DNA of 64,000 nucleotides, taken from the NCBI GenBank assembly GCA_964632845.1, contig CAZWDU010000001.1, positions 173,038 through 237,037 of the forward strand, given 5' to 3'. Made by a program: the position numbers and the translations under genes. Within the stretch, counting starts at the first letter, position 1, and every line of letters starts with the position of its first letter. The stretch comes from JAOZHU01 sp964632845 (GTDB taxonomy: Archaea > Thermoproteota > Bathyarchaeia > Bathyarchaeales > Bathycorpusculaceae). Positions 51,528 to 60,489 of the stretch are shown here, piece after piece. The notes beneath the pieces are model-generated. The model was not told where the DNA came from. It searched no databases and saw nothing but the letters and a program-made list of their open reading frames with translations.

Positions 51528-52973
51528 TTGAGAACGCATGTAACCCTCGTTAACCCACCCTACCCTTCTGGAAATTTCTTGCATCCCCCTTTTCCATCAT
51601 TGGGTTTAGGGTATTTGGCGGCTGTTTTAGAAAAAAACCAGTATCCAGTGGACATAATTGATTGCCAAGCACTCAAACTCACACACGAAGACCTCAAAAA
51701 CGAAATCAGCAAACGCAAACCCGACATAGTCGGAATGACATCAACCACGCTCACGTACAAGTCGGCGTTGCAGATAGCGAGAATAGTTAAGGAAGTTAAT
51801 CCGGGTTGTGTGACTGTTCTTGGTGGTCCGCATGTTACGTTTTGGGATGAAAACGCTTTGCAGGAGTGCCCAGAGCTGGATGTTGTTGTGCGGAAGGAGG
51901 GTGAGAACACGTTGTTGGAGCTTGTGCAGAGGCTGGAGGCGGGCAAAAGCTACAGCGACGTGATAGGCACAACCTGCAGGAAAGGCAAAGAAACAGTGCG
52001 AAACCCCGACAGACCCTTTATAGAAAACTTGGACGAGCTCCCCTTTCCAGCCCGTCATTTCTGGCCAATTGAGTGTCTCCAAAAATATGGAACCATGATA
52101 TTCGATGTGGTGACGAGCCGTGGTTGCGTCCAGTGGTGTAGCTTTTGCATAGAGGTCAGAGCGCATGGGCGAAAATATCGAGTGAGAAGTCCCAAAAACG
52201 TTGTGGACGAGCTTGAGTTTCTTTACAAGACCTACAACGCGAGATACTTTGCGTTCCTTGATGATGCCTTCACTATCGATCAACGCAGAGCTGTGAAAAT
52301 ATGCGAGGAGATTAAAAATCGAAAATTGAAAATAAAATGGGCATGTGAAACTCGCGTGGACAGTGTTACAAAAGAACTACTTCTTAAAATGAAGGAAGCA
52401 GGTTGCGCGGACATATGGTTTGGAATTGAGTCAGGTTCGCAGCAAGTTTTAGATTCGATGAAAAAAGGGATTTCCTTGGCGCAAATAATCCGCGCTTTTA
52501 AATGGGCAAAAGAAGTTGGGATAAAACCAAATCCAAACGTGATTCTCGGTGCCCCTGGTGAGACTAAGAAAACTGCTTGGGAAACCATAAAGTTTGTTGA
52601 GAGACTAATTCCTGATCACATGGGTTGTTATACTTTGGCTACGCCTTATCCAGGAACGCCTATGTACGATTTTGTCAAGGAAAATGGTTGGCTAAGAGTA
52701 ACTGACTTTGACAAGTATGACAACGCTACTCCTATCTTTGAAACGCCAACGTTGAGCATTAAAGAACTGAGGGAAATTTACGATAAGGTTCCTCAAAGTT
52801 TTTATTTTCGCCCAATCTACATTCTCCGAATGTTCGCTAAGGGTGGTATTTATGGTCTTTCAGCAACAAAAACCGCGTTTGCATACCTCCTTATAGCTAT
52901 CAGATCTAAACTTTCGCGCAATGATTTGCCCCAAGATAGATCCTACTCAGACGCGCACCTGCGAATCACTTGA
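51528..52973 (+). CDS. B12-binding-domain radical SAM protein 1
   Basis: 481 residues, TTG start. The N-terminal cobalamin-binding-type Rossmann domain (about 1-170) begins THVTLVNPPYP and has LGLGYLAAVLEK, DIVGMTSTT and VLGGPHVTF; the DxHxxG His motif is absent, so B12 would bind base-off without a His ligand. The radical SAM cluster is Cys200-x3-Cys204-x2-Cys207 (GCVQWCSFC), followed by FLDDAFTID and WFGIESGSQQVLDSMKKGIS. The C-terminal part has PYPGTPMYDFVKENGWL. Family COG1032 includes methylases and ring-forming enzymes. Bases 51600-52015 are identical to gene 5. Confidence 0.88.
   Translation: MRTHVTLVNPPYPSGNFLHPPFPSLGLGYLAAVLEKNQYPVDIIDCQALKLTHEDLKNEISKRKPDIVGMTSTTLTYKSALQIARIVKEVNPGCVTVLGGPHVTFWDENALQECPELDVVVRKEGENTLLELVQRLEAGKSYSDVIGTTCRKGKETVRNPDRPFIENLDELPFPARHFWPIECLQKYGTMIFDVVTSRGCVQWCSFCIEVRAHGRKYRVRSPKNVVDELEFLYKTYNARYFAFLDDAFTIDQRRAVKICEEIKNRKLKIKWACETRVDSVTKELLLKMKEAGCADIWFGIESGSQQVLDSMKKGISLAQIIRAFKWAKEVGIKPNPNVILGAPGETKKTAWETIKFVERLIPDHMGCYTLATPYPGTPMYDFVKENGWLRVTDFDKYDNATPIFETPTLSIKELREIYDKVPQSFYFRPIYILRMFAKGGIYGLSATKTAFAYLLIAIRSKLSRNDLPQDRSYSDAHLRIT
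51600..52015 (+). repeat. Perfect 416-bp inverted repeat (copy 1)
   Basis: Read against 59942-60357 on the other strand, all 416 bases agree. The sequences diverge at once on both sides. It codes for residues about 25-163 of radical SAM protein 1. Confidence 0.95.
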
Positions 52974-53195
52974 TGTGATGCCTGTAAAAGCGCGAGTTCG
53001 TGACTTTTGCGAAAGTGAACTGGCTCTGACATAGGCAACTTTATAGCTATCACCGTAGAATTTTTTCTGCCACAATTTTTGCTTGGTGACTAATCTAAGC
53101 TGCTTACTCCGAACAACATAATGCATGTATTAACAATCCGAAAGAGGACCATACTCTATACGTACTTTCATGCTGCCAATACTCTTCTAGGGCTC

Positions 53196-53216
53196 TGCCA
53201 ATTTCCCTAATTGGCA
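53196..53216. promoter_or_regulatory. Palindrome upstream of radical SAM gene 2
   Basis: TGCCAATT and AATTGGCA flank five bases (TCCCT), an uninterrupted 8-bp inverted repeat. It lies about 70 bases upstream of the TATA box of gene 2, so it could be an operator, or a hairpin ending gene 1's transcript. Confidence 0.35.
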
Positions 53217-53226
53217 ATTTGAGACA

Positions 53227-53342
53227 GTTTTAACGCCTTTTTATCAGCTTTCTTTTTTCTCACATGTTAACACTCGGTTTGCGAAACATTTAAACAATAG
53301 ACTCCGTGTATTTGCGAAAGGATATACCGTTAGGGAAGAGAA
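53227..53342 (+). repeat. Upstream region duplicated before two radical SAM genes (copy 2)
   Basis: Partner of 51413-51527. The TATA-like CATTTAAAC is at 53287-53295, and the region ends with TTAGGGAAGAG before the ATG at 53343. Confidence 0.75.
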
Positions 53343-54737
53343 ATGAAGCCACACGTCGTTCTTGTTAATCCACCTTATCGAAATAAGCGTCATCAGCACT
53401 TACCTTCTCCACCCCTAGGATTAGGCTATTTAGCTGCGGTCTTGGAAAAGAATCACTATACGGTGGAAGTGATAGATTGCCAAGCGTCTAAGCTTTCGCC
53501 TGAAGAGTTTAAACGTGAAATCAGCAAGCGGCAACCCACTGTAGTTGGAGCAACAGCAACCACTCGCTTGTACAATTCCGCGTTAGAACTTATACAAATA
53601 GCCAAGGAAGTACACCCTGATTGTTTGACGCTTATTGGTGGTCCGCATGTTACGTTTTGGGATGAAAACGCGCTGAAAGAGTGTCCGCAGCTTGATGTTG
53701 TGGTGAGGCGCGAAGGAGAGAACACACTTTTAGAGCTTGTGCAAAGGTTGGAGGCGGGCAAGAGCTACTATGATGTGGTTGGGACAACGTGCAGGAAAGG
53801 CAAGGGCTTCGTGCGGAACCCCGATAGGCCGTACATTGAGGATTTGGATGCGATTCCGTTTCCCGCGCGTCACCTGTGGGATTTAGGCAGCCTTAGAAAA
53901 GCTGAGGACATATTCTATTTGATTACAACTCGCGGCTGCGTTTACTGGTGTGAATTCTGCGCAACGGTTAGGATGTTTGGGCGGAAATACCGTATGCGCA
54001 GCATAAAAAACGTGGTAGACGAGCTGGAGTTTCTTAACAAAACATATGGTGCCACAGTGTTCACGTTCAACGATGACGCGTTCACAGTTGACCAAACTAG
54101 AACTGAAGAGCTATGCAACGAAATCAACAAACGAGGCTTAAAGATTAAGTGGAACTGCGGAACCCGCGTGGACATGATGACGAAAGACCTCTTGGTTAAA
54201 ATGAAGAATGCTGGTTGTGCTTCCGTGTGGTTCGGCGTTGAATCGGGCACACAGCAGGTTTTGGATGAAATGAAAAAGGGCATTTCCATTGAACAGACGC
54301 TGAGAACCATTGGGTGGGTGATTGAGTTGGGGCTGACGCCTGTTCCGAACGTGCTGCTTGGATTCCCAGGCGAGACAAAGGAGACGGCTTGGAAAACGAT
54401 AAAGTTCGCTGAGAAAGTGAGTCCCTACAACATAGCTATGTACAATATTGCCACGCCTTACCCTGGAACCCCAATGTACGATACCGTCATAAAGAATGGT
54501 TGGCTGAGAGTAACCAACTTTGACTTGTACGATGCTACCACGCCGATTTTTGAGACGCCAACACTAAGCCTCAAGGACTTGACTGCGTTGTATGATAAGG
54601 CTTTTCAAAGTTTTTACTTGAGACCCAGCTACGTGTTTCGGATGTGGCGAAAAGGAAGAGCAGAGGGCTACAGTGCAACAAAAAACTATTTCTTCTACCT
54701 TAAAAAAGCGATAAAATCCAAATTTAACCGCAAATAA
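53343..54737 (+). CDS. B12-binding-domain radical SAM protein 2
   Basis: 464 residues, ATG start. Same architecture as protein 1: HVVLVNPPY, LGLGYLAAVLEK, LIGGPHVTFWDENAL in the B12-type domain, cluster CVYWCEFC, FNDDAFTVD, VWFGVESGTQQVLDEMKKGIS and PYPGTPMYDTVIKNGWL. Overall close to protein 1 and 5, so these three form a subfamily. At DNA level a 35-base run around GGTGGTCCGCATGTTACG is identical with gene 1, so shorter conversion tracts may exist here too. Its leader is the duplicated region. Confidence 0.88.
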   Translation: MKPHVVLVNPPYRNKRHQHLPSPPLGLGYLAAVLEKNHYTVEVIDCQASKLSPEEFKREISKRQPTVVGATATTRLYNSALELIQIAKEVHPDCLTLIGGPHVTFWDENALKECPQLDVVVRREGENTLLELVQRLEAGKSYYDVVGTTCRKGKGFVRNPDRPYIEDLDAIPFPARHLWDLGSLRKAEDIFYLITTRGCVYWCEFCATVRMFGRKYRMRSIKNVVDELEFLNKTYGATVFTFNDDAFTVDQTRTEELCNEINKRGLKIKWNCGTRVDMMTKDLLVKMKNAGCASVWFGVESGTQQVLDEMKKGISIEQTLRTIGWVIELGLTPVPNVLLGFPGETKETAWKTIKFAEKVSPYNIAMYNIATPYPGTPMYDTVIKNGWLRVTNFDLYDATTPIFETPTLSLKDLTALYDKAFQSFYLRPSYVFRMWRKGRAEGYSATKNYFFYLKKAIKSKFNRK

Positions 54738-54811
54738 ATCCGCATATTAGCCTACTTTAAATTTTCAAACGAGCTTACTATTTTTGGGGCAAAAAAGAAA
54801 AGAATGGGGAT

Positions 54812-55507
54812 TTATTGGCGTTTCGGCTGGATTCCATACCAAGTCATTACTTTCGCGAGAATAGGCACTATGACGCCTAAAGCGATGCTTGGCACGAATG
54901 CTAGTACGAATCCATATACTGGGTCTGTCCAAAGTCCATGAGCCATCGCTCGCGGTGAATAATCAAGAATCCACTGTTCAGTTGCACCTGCGAAGTCAAG
55001 TGTAAAGTTGTAGTTCATGAATACTTGGATCACTGCAGTTATTATTGCAGATGTTAAGCCTGCGCCTAGCATTCGTTTAAAGTTTGTTGATCCGTTGTTC
55101 AATGCTCCACCCATGTAGCCGATGATAACAGCGTTAACTAGGTAAAAGAGCATGCTTATGTCGCCGAAGAAGTTGTGGTAGAATTCAGCTCCGTAACTTG
55201 CGTAATATCCATTGTAAACTCCTGCGCTTGCTACGTAATACATGCCGCCCATTATGAAGCCTGCTGCACCTCCAGCCCATTTACTCCAGAGCAAGCCTAG
55301 TATCAGTGGAATGCCTAGAACAATCATCTGAGCAAAACCTTGGGTTAGAATGATAGCAATAGTGCCGCCTGTACCATCTACTCCAAATACATGGAATTGC
55401 CCATTAGGGTTTACATAGATTGCTAGAACAGCGATGAGCAGCACCAGTATTATCGGAATGACTATAGCGTTAAATATGTCAGACAACTTGAATTTTTCAG
55501 GTTCCAA
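54812..55507 (-). CDS. Multi-pass integral membrane protein inside the radical SAM cluster
   Basis: 231 residues with about six hydrophobic helices: AIVIPIILVLLIAVLAIYV (11-31), a helix with IAIILTQGFAQMIVLGIPLILG, GGAAGFIMGGMYYVASAG, LFYLVNAVIIGYMGGAL, GLTSAIITAVIQVFM and the last FVPSIALGVIVPILA. Short N and C ends are cytoplasmic by charge. It is not a recognised family. Its location between radical SAM genes 2 and 3, and absence of other neighbours, suggests it belongs to the same system, perhaps transporting or scaffolding a lipid substrate; this is inference. Confidence 0.65.
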   Translation of the reverse strand: MEPEKFKLSDIFNAIVIPIILVLLIAVLAIYVNPNGQFHVFGVDGTGGTIAIILTQGFAQMIVLGIPLILGLLWSKWAGGAAGFIMGGMYYVASAGVYNGYYASYGAEFYHNFFGDISMLFYLVNAVIIGYMGGALNNGSTNFKRMLGAGLTSAIITAVIQVFMNYNFTLDFAGATEQWILDYSPRAMAHGLWTDPVYGFVLAFVPSIALGVIVPILAKVMTWYGIQPKRQ

Positions 55508-55983
55508 TTTTTTATCCCTTTTTTCAAGTTATTGGTTGAACTATTATCGTTTGGGCATGTTAATAAATTTAATCCCTATAACCCACGTACAACGCGTACG
55601 CGCATTCCATGAGACATAAGACAAGACTCAGTCAATTATCGCAAGTTTAGAACTGTGATTTTGGATTAACCACTTCCTGCATCTAGTGGTTACCTCCACA
55701 TAGTCATCCTTGTTTTCGTTCGGCAGAACTTTTCAGGAGCTACTGGCACAGAATGCGGCAAATGGAAACCATGATGCCATAATTATCAATTGCCGATTTC
55801 AGTATTTTACGAAAAAAGGATCAACGGAGTTATAGCAGAAAAATTTTCCGTGATTTAAATAAAGATTAACCGCTGTTGAAATTTAAGCAAACATCTATAT
55901 TAACATCTCAAGTTCATGCTGAAAAAGCAATACCTAATTGAAACTGAAAACTTTGCGATTTTCATAGCAATTCAGTAAACGGT
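55508..55983. other. Intergenic region between membrane protein and radical SAM gene 3
   Basis: 476 bases, AT-rich, without a plausible coding frame. A perfect 8-bp inverted repeat TAACCACT and AGTGGTTA with a ten-base loop lies at 55667-55692. The stretch 55850-55920 has TATA-like runs (ATTTAAATAAAG), with no gene starting after them on the plus strand. Confidence 0.5.
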
Positions 55984-57471
55984 TTATGTGTTACTGGATT
56001 GTTTTGGCTTCCAAGTCGTTTTTCTTTTTTCGAATAAAATTTTTATTGCTTTCCTTGGGTCTCGCATTGCTCTGGCAAGTCTATCACGCGTGAAAGTTGG
56101 ATTCACCAAATTAGCTTCAGCACATAATTCACGCAAGCTTTCTGAATTGAACTCTGGAGTTTCAATTAGTGGTTTAACATCCGCTAAAGTTTCGTCACTG
56201 AACTCTGCACTCAAGAAACCGCCGTGCTTCGCCTGTTCATACAGTTCGGTTCCATATAACGGTGTAGCATAGCTGAAGTAGAAACGGTCTGCACCTAGTT
56301 GCCGCAGTTTATAAGCATATTTTATAGTGGCTTTTACGTCCTCTTTTGTTTCCCCTATCAATCCTAATATAAAGAAGCAGCCAACTGCAATTCCCACTTT
56401 TCTGGCTGAAATCACGGTACTTTCCACTTTTTTAAGGTCTTGTTTCTTTTTGATGATTTGATCTACAACACGTTGAACGCCAGACTCGGGAGCGATCAAT
56501 ATTCTCTTGCAGCCTGATGCCTTCATTTTTGATAAGAGATTTTCGTCAAGGCAATCTGCCCTAACACCGTTTGGAGTATACCATTCGATGTCTATCCCTC
56601 TTTCAACTATTAGGTCACAGATAGTTGCCATCCTTTTCTTGTCTAGCGTCAGATTGTCATCATCGAAATCTAACTGTTTAATGTTGTATGTGCGAACTAG
56701 TTGTTCTATCTCCTCAATTACATTCTCAGGGCTTCTGGCACGCCACTCTCTTCCCATAACAACGTGGTTAGAGCAAAAAATGCATTTGTAGGGGCAACCT
56801 CTACTCGTAAGAATCCTTGCGCATGGCTTGTATAACTCTCCTCTTATAGGTCTTTTTTTGGCAGCGGCAAAGAGCTTGTCCATCGGAAGCAGGTGTCTCG
56901 CAGGAAACGGCAACGAATCCAAGTCTTGAATAAACGGTCTTGGAGGAGTAATGATCGTTTTCCCATCTTTGACAAAGGCTATTCCTTTTACTTTTTTTAG
57001 GTTCTCTGCATTTTTTTGCTCTAGCACGCTTGCTAACTCTAGCACTGTTTGTTCTGGTTCGCCAATTACAACAAAATCGATGTTCGGATGCATAAGGCAC
57101 TCTGCAGGTCTTGCAGAGGGGTGCAGCCCAATCAACACGGTGGTGATGTTTTCGTCAATAATTTTTACTGCAGAAGCGACATCAAAAGCGGTTTTCCACC
57201 AACCCGAGAATGGAACGGTTATCACAACAAGGTCTGGAGACCGCTGTTCAATCTTGGTTGCTATCTCCTTGTTTGTTAAACCTAACCGATACCGCTTTCC
57301 ATCTATTTCTTCAAGATTTCTCCAACCTTCTGTAGGAGCATCTATAATGCTTATTTCATGCTCCTTCTCGAGTAGCGCTGCGACGTACGCTATATCCAAA
57401 GGTTGAAATACGTTTGGCTTCCCCCATGATTTCGGTTGGATACGCGGCGGATTAATCAGACAAACACGCAT
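55984..57471 (-). CDS. B12-binding-domain radical SAM protein 3
   Basis: 495 residues from ATG 57471 (MRVCLINPPR), with GGTGG upstream; the longer frame to 57495 would add eight. The B12-type domain has DIAYVAALLEKEHEISIIDAP and TTVLIGLHPSARPAECL. The cluster is CPYKCIFC in LTSRGCPYKCIFCSN, followed by FDDDNLTLDKKRM and ILIAPESGVQRVVDQIIKKKQ. It differs most from the others, with an extra segment near residue 60 (ELEEIDGKRYRLG-like). Methylase or C-C bond-forming activity is probable; substrate unknown. Confidence 0.87.
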   Translation of the reverse strand: MRVCLINPPRIQPKSWGKPNVFQPLDIAYVAALLEKEHEISIIDAPTEGWRNLEEIDGKRYRLGLTNKEIATKIEQRSPDLVVITVPFSGWWKTAFDVASAVKIIDENITTVLIGLHPSARPAECLMHPNIDFVVIGEPEQTVLELASVLEQKNAENLKKVKGIAFVKDGKTIITPPRPFIQDLDSLPFPARHLLPMDKLFAAAKKRPIRGELYKPCARILTSRGCPYKCIFCSNHVVMGREWRARSPENVIEEIEQLVRTYNIKQLDFDDDNLTLDKKRMATICDLIVERGIDIEWYTPNGVRADCLDENLLSKMKASGCKRILIAPESGVQRVVDQIIKKKQDLKKVESTVISARKVGIAVGCFFILGLIGETKEDVKATIKYAYKLRQLGADRFYFSYATPLYGTELYEQAKHGGFLSAEFSDETLADVKPLIETPEFNSESLRELCAEANLVNPTFTRDRLARAMRDPRKAIKILFEKRKTTWKPKQSSNT

Positions 57472-57593
57472 ATTTGCCACCGTTAATTTCTGCAACGTGA
57501 ATCTATGTTCATTATCTTTCTGAAATACTTTTGCTAAAATATCTCATTTCAGACAATTTTAAGGAGCAACCTGAATTTCGCACTTCGATGCGC

Positions 57594-58982
57594 TTAGAAA
57601 TGAGACTTAACTCTCCAAATAATATGATTCAACGCGGTCCTTGCCATTATTCGACTGTAAAAATTACCCTTAAACAAGTGCCTAAGAACATACTTCGGAG
57701 AGTAAAAGCTGTCATAGAACTCTTTCCGCAACTTCACAATGTCCTCAGCCGCCAACAGAGGATTCTCAAACACTGGCGTTACCGTGTCGTAGAGCCCCCA
57801 ATCCGCCGACATCTTCAGCCCCATCTCCTCCACGACATGGCGAAGCTCAGTGCCCGGATAAGGCGTTGCCACGCACAAGTAAACGTCATCAGGTTCTGTT
57901 CTCCGAATGAAATCCAGCGTCTGCTGCAGCATGTCCCTGTTTTCGCCGGGATAACCAATTATAATTGATATAGCAACGAACAAACCTGCCTCCTTCGCTA
58001 ATTTAATAGCCTTTGCGTTCTGCTCAACCGTGGTTCGCTTTTTCACCGCATCCAAAATCTCTTGGCATCCTGACTCAACACCGAAGAAAACCTGCTGGCA
58101 TCGTGTCTCCCGCATTTCAGCTAAAATTTCCTTGGAAATCTGGTCAACCCGTGTTTGGCAGTCCCACGGCAGGTCAATGTTCCGTGTTTTGATCCCTTCG
58201 CAAATCTTGAATATCCTGTTTCTATCCAGTGTCAAGGTGTCATCGTAAAATGTGAACGCATCAGCTCCATAAGTGTTCTTCAAAAACTCCAGTTCGTCGA
58301 CGATGTTTTTCGGGCTTCTCGCCCTATACTCTTTCCCCAGTATGCGTGATGTCGTGCAGAATGCGCATTGGAACGGGCAGCCTCTGCTGGTTATTATTGG
58401 AAGAAACAGCTTCCCGAAAAGCAAGTACCTATCTAACTTGAAATAATCATATGCTGGATACGGCAACTCGTCAAGGTTCTGAATGAACGGTCGGTTAGGC
58501 GTTTGAACTATCTGACCGCCATGCCTAAGCGTTATCCCATCTACCTTGTGAAGGCTCTTTGAGTCAGCCACATTCTGCACCATCTCCAGCAAAGCCTGTT
58601 CGCCTTCACCTCTCACCACCACATCTACCGTTGCCTCTTGCTCCAGAATTTGCTTGTCCATGAACGTGGCATGCGGACCTCCTAGCGTTACTATGGAGTC
58701 TGGACATGTTTCTTTTGCAACGCGCGCTGACAACAGCGTGGATTGTATAGTTGGCGTCATCGATGTGATGCCAACCACATCTGGCTCAAAAGACGATAGT
58801 TTCGCCTTTAACTTTTCATGGTCGATTTCTAACGCTGGGCAATCTACAACAGTTACTTCATGTCCCTTTTCTTTGAGGACAGCCGCCAGATAAGCTAAGC
58901 CGATTGGTAAGAAAAGCTGGTGGTGATAGACGCCTTTCATGGTCGGCGGGTTCACTAAAGCTATCTTCGCTATCTTGCTCAT
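57594..58982 (-). CDS. B12-binding-domain radical SAM protein 4
   Basis: 462 residues from ATG 58982; TTG 59006 would add eight. Start region KIALVNPPTMKG, then LPIGLAYLAAVLKEKGHEVTVVD, VTLGGPHATFMDKQIL. Cluster CPFQCAFC in TSRGCPFQCAFCTTSR, then FYDDTLTLDRNRIF, VFFGVESGCQEILDAVKKRT and PYPGTELRHVVEEMGLKM. It starts 52 bases after the stop of gene 5, so genes 5 and 4 probably share a transcript, with gene 3 further on. Confidence 0.87.
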   Translation of the reverse strand: MSKIAKIALVNPPTMKGVYHHQLFLPIGLAYLAAVLKEKGHEVTVVDCPALEIDHEKLKAKLSSFEPDVVGITSMTPTIQSTLLSARVAKETCPDSIVTLGGPHATFMDKQILEQEATVDVVVRGEGEQALLEMVQNVADSKSLHKVDGITLRHGGQIVQTPNRPFIQNLDELPYPAYDYFKLDRYLLFGKLFLPIITSRGCPFQCAFCTTSRILGKEYRARSPKNIVDELEFLKNTYGADAFTFYDDTLTLDRNRIFKICEGIKTRNIDLPWDCQTRVDQISKEILAEMRETRCQQVFFGVESGCQEILDAVKKRTTVEQNAKAIKLAKEAGLFVAISIIIGYPGENRDMLQQTLDFIRRTEPDDVYLCVATPYPGTELRHVVEEMGLKMSADWGLYDTVTPVFENPLLAAEDIVKLRKEFYDSFYSPKYVLRHLFKGNFYSRIMARTALNHIIWRVKSHF

Positions 58983-59034
58983 TCTCTTCGTGACTCTCGT
59001 GTTCAATCCAATATTCAGGATATAGCCGCTGTTA

Positions 59035-60429
59035 CTACTCGCCCTTCAGTTTTGACTTTACGGCTCTTCGAAAATGCGCCAGCGCTGTACGGGTCGCCGA
59101 GTAACCATAAACTCCGCCTTTGCCGAACATGCGCAAAACATAGCCAGGGTGGACATAAAATCTTTGCAAAGCCTTTTCTCGGATTTTTCTTAGCTCTGTC
59201 ATGTTCATCGTCGGAGTTTCAAAAGTTGGTGTTGCAGTGTCGTACCTGTCGAAATCATCGATTTTTAGCCAACCCATCTTCTTCACGTAATCATACATCG
59301 GCGTTCCCGGATACGGAGTGGCAATGTAATAGCCCACGTCATCCGGCTTGATTTCTTCAACAAATTTGATGGTTTGCCAAGCGCTTTCAGGTGTTTCATC
59401 AGGAAACCCTAAGATTACGCTTGCAACTGTCATCAAACCAGTGTCCTTCGCCATTTTAAAAGAATTCTTGATTTTTCCAAGGGTGAGTCCCTTGCTCATA
59501 GCGTCTAAGACGCGCTGGGAACCTGCCTCGACACCGAACCACACGGCGAGGCACCCGGCTTTTTTCATATCCATAAGTAACTCTTTTGTAACCATGTCCA
59601 CGCGAGTCTCGCAGTCCCACGCTATCTTCAGTTGCCGCTTCTGGATTCCGTCGCAGATTTCTTTAGCTCTATCCTGATCCACAGTGAATGCATCATCATA
59701 AAAAGTGAATTGCTCGGCATCAAAGTTTTTGGTAAGAAATTCCAGCTCATCTACAACGCTTTGCGGGTTTCTCCATCTGTACCTTCTGCCAAACATTCTG
59801 ACCGCTGAGCAGAAGTTGCACCAGAAAGTACAACCGCGGCTTGTGGACAGCGGAAATATGATTTTGCCGTATTTCCGTAAGTGTTCCAGTGGGAATAAAT
59901 GATGCGCTGGGAAGGGAAGTTCATCCAAATCCTCAATGTACGGTCTGTCGGGGTTTCGCACTGTTTCTTTGCCTTTCCTGCAGGTTGTGCCTATCACGTC
60001 GCTGTAGCTTTTGCCCGCCTCCAGCCTCTGCACAAGCTCCAACAACGTGTTCTCACCCTCCTTCCGCACAACAACATCCAGCTCTGGGCACTCCTGCAAA
60101 GCGTTTTCATCCCAAAACGTAACATGCGGACCACCAAGAACAGTCACACAACCCGGATTAACTTCCTTAACTATTCTCGCTATCTGCAACGCCGACTTGT
60201 ACGTGAGCGTGGTTGATGTCATTCCGACTATGTCGGGTTTGCGTTTGCTGATTTCGTTTTTGAGGTCTTCGTGTGTGAGTTTGAGTGCTTGGCAATCAAT
60301 TATGTCCACTGGATACTGGTTTTTTTCTAAAACAGCCGCCAAATACCCTAAACCCAACGGGATGAACGGTGGGTGCTGATGAGCTCCCTGCGGGTAAGGT
60401 GGGTTCACAAGGGTCGCATGGGTTCTCAT
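59035..60429 (-). CDS. B12-binding-domain radical SAM protein 5
   Basis: 464 residues, ATG start with AGGAG about 9 bases upstream. N-terminal ATLVNPPYPQG, LGLGYLAAVLEK; cluster CTFWCNFC in TSRGCTFWCNFCSAVR; FYDDAFTVDQDRAKE; WFGVEAGSQRVLDAMSKGLT (GVEAG where others have GVESG); PYPGTPMYDYVKKMGWL. The first third is nearly identical to protein 1 because of the 416-bp block, while the rest is clearly diverged from it. Head of the minus-strand set 5-4-3. Confidence 0.88.
   Translation of the reverse strand: MRTHATLVNPPYPQGAHQHPPFIPLGLGYLAAVLEKNQYPVDIIDCQALKLTHEDLKNEISKRKPDIVGMTSTTLTYKSALQIARIVKEVNPGCVTVLGGPHVTFWDENALQECPELDVVVRKEGENTLLELVQRLEAGKSYSDVIGTTCRKGKETVRNPDRPYIEDLDELPFPAHHLFPLEHLRKYGKIIFPLSTSRGCTFWCNFCSAVRMFGRRYRWRNPQSVVDELEFLTKNFDAEQFTFYDDAFTVDQDRAKEICDGIQKRQLKIAWDCETRVDMVTKELLMDMKKAGCLAVWFGVEAGSQRVLDAMSKGLTLGKIKNSFKMAKDTGLMTVASVILGFPDETPESAWQTIKFVEEIKPDDVGYYIATPYPGTPMYDYVKKMGWLKIDDFDRYDTATPTFETPTMNMTELRKIREKALQRFYVHPGYVLRMFGKGGVYGYSATRTALAHFRRAVKSKLKGE
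59942..60357 (-). repeat. Perfect 416-bp inverted repeat (copy 2)
   Basis: Identical, on the opposite strand, to 51600-52015. Flanking coding sequence drops to moderate similarity, showing a sharply bounded tract. Confidence 0.95.
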
Positions 60430-60475
60430 GGTTTTCTCCTAAACGTTTATTTTTCGACAGAGTAGATGAAGACGG

Positions 60476-60489
60476 TTTAATTAATATAT
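60476..60489 (-). promoter_or_regulatory. TATA box of radical SAM gene 5
   Basis: CATATATTAATTAA on the minus strand predicts initiation near 60455, about 25 bases before the ATG. Confidence 0.45.

Larger units (their letters stand above)
52974..53342. other. Intergenic region between radical SAM genes 1 and 2
   Basis: 369 bases without a gene. The last 116 are the duplicated upstream region; before it stands an 8-bp inverted repeat at 53196-53216. The first 220 bases show nothing recognisable. Confidence 0.6.

Noticed and set aside
59889..60379. Plus-strand frames opposite radical SAM gene 5, repeated at 51560-52283 on the minus strand
   Set aside because: They are antisense shadows that recur only because the 416-bp block is duplicated.
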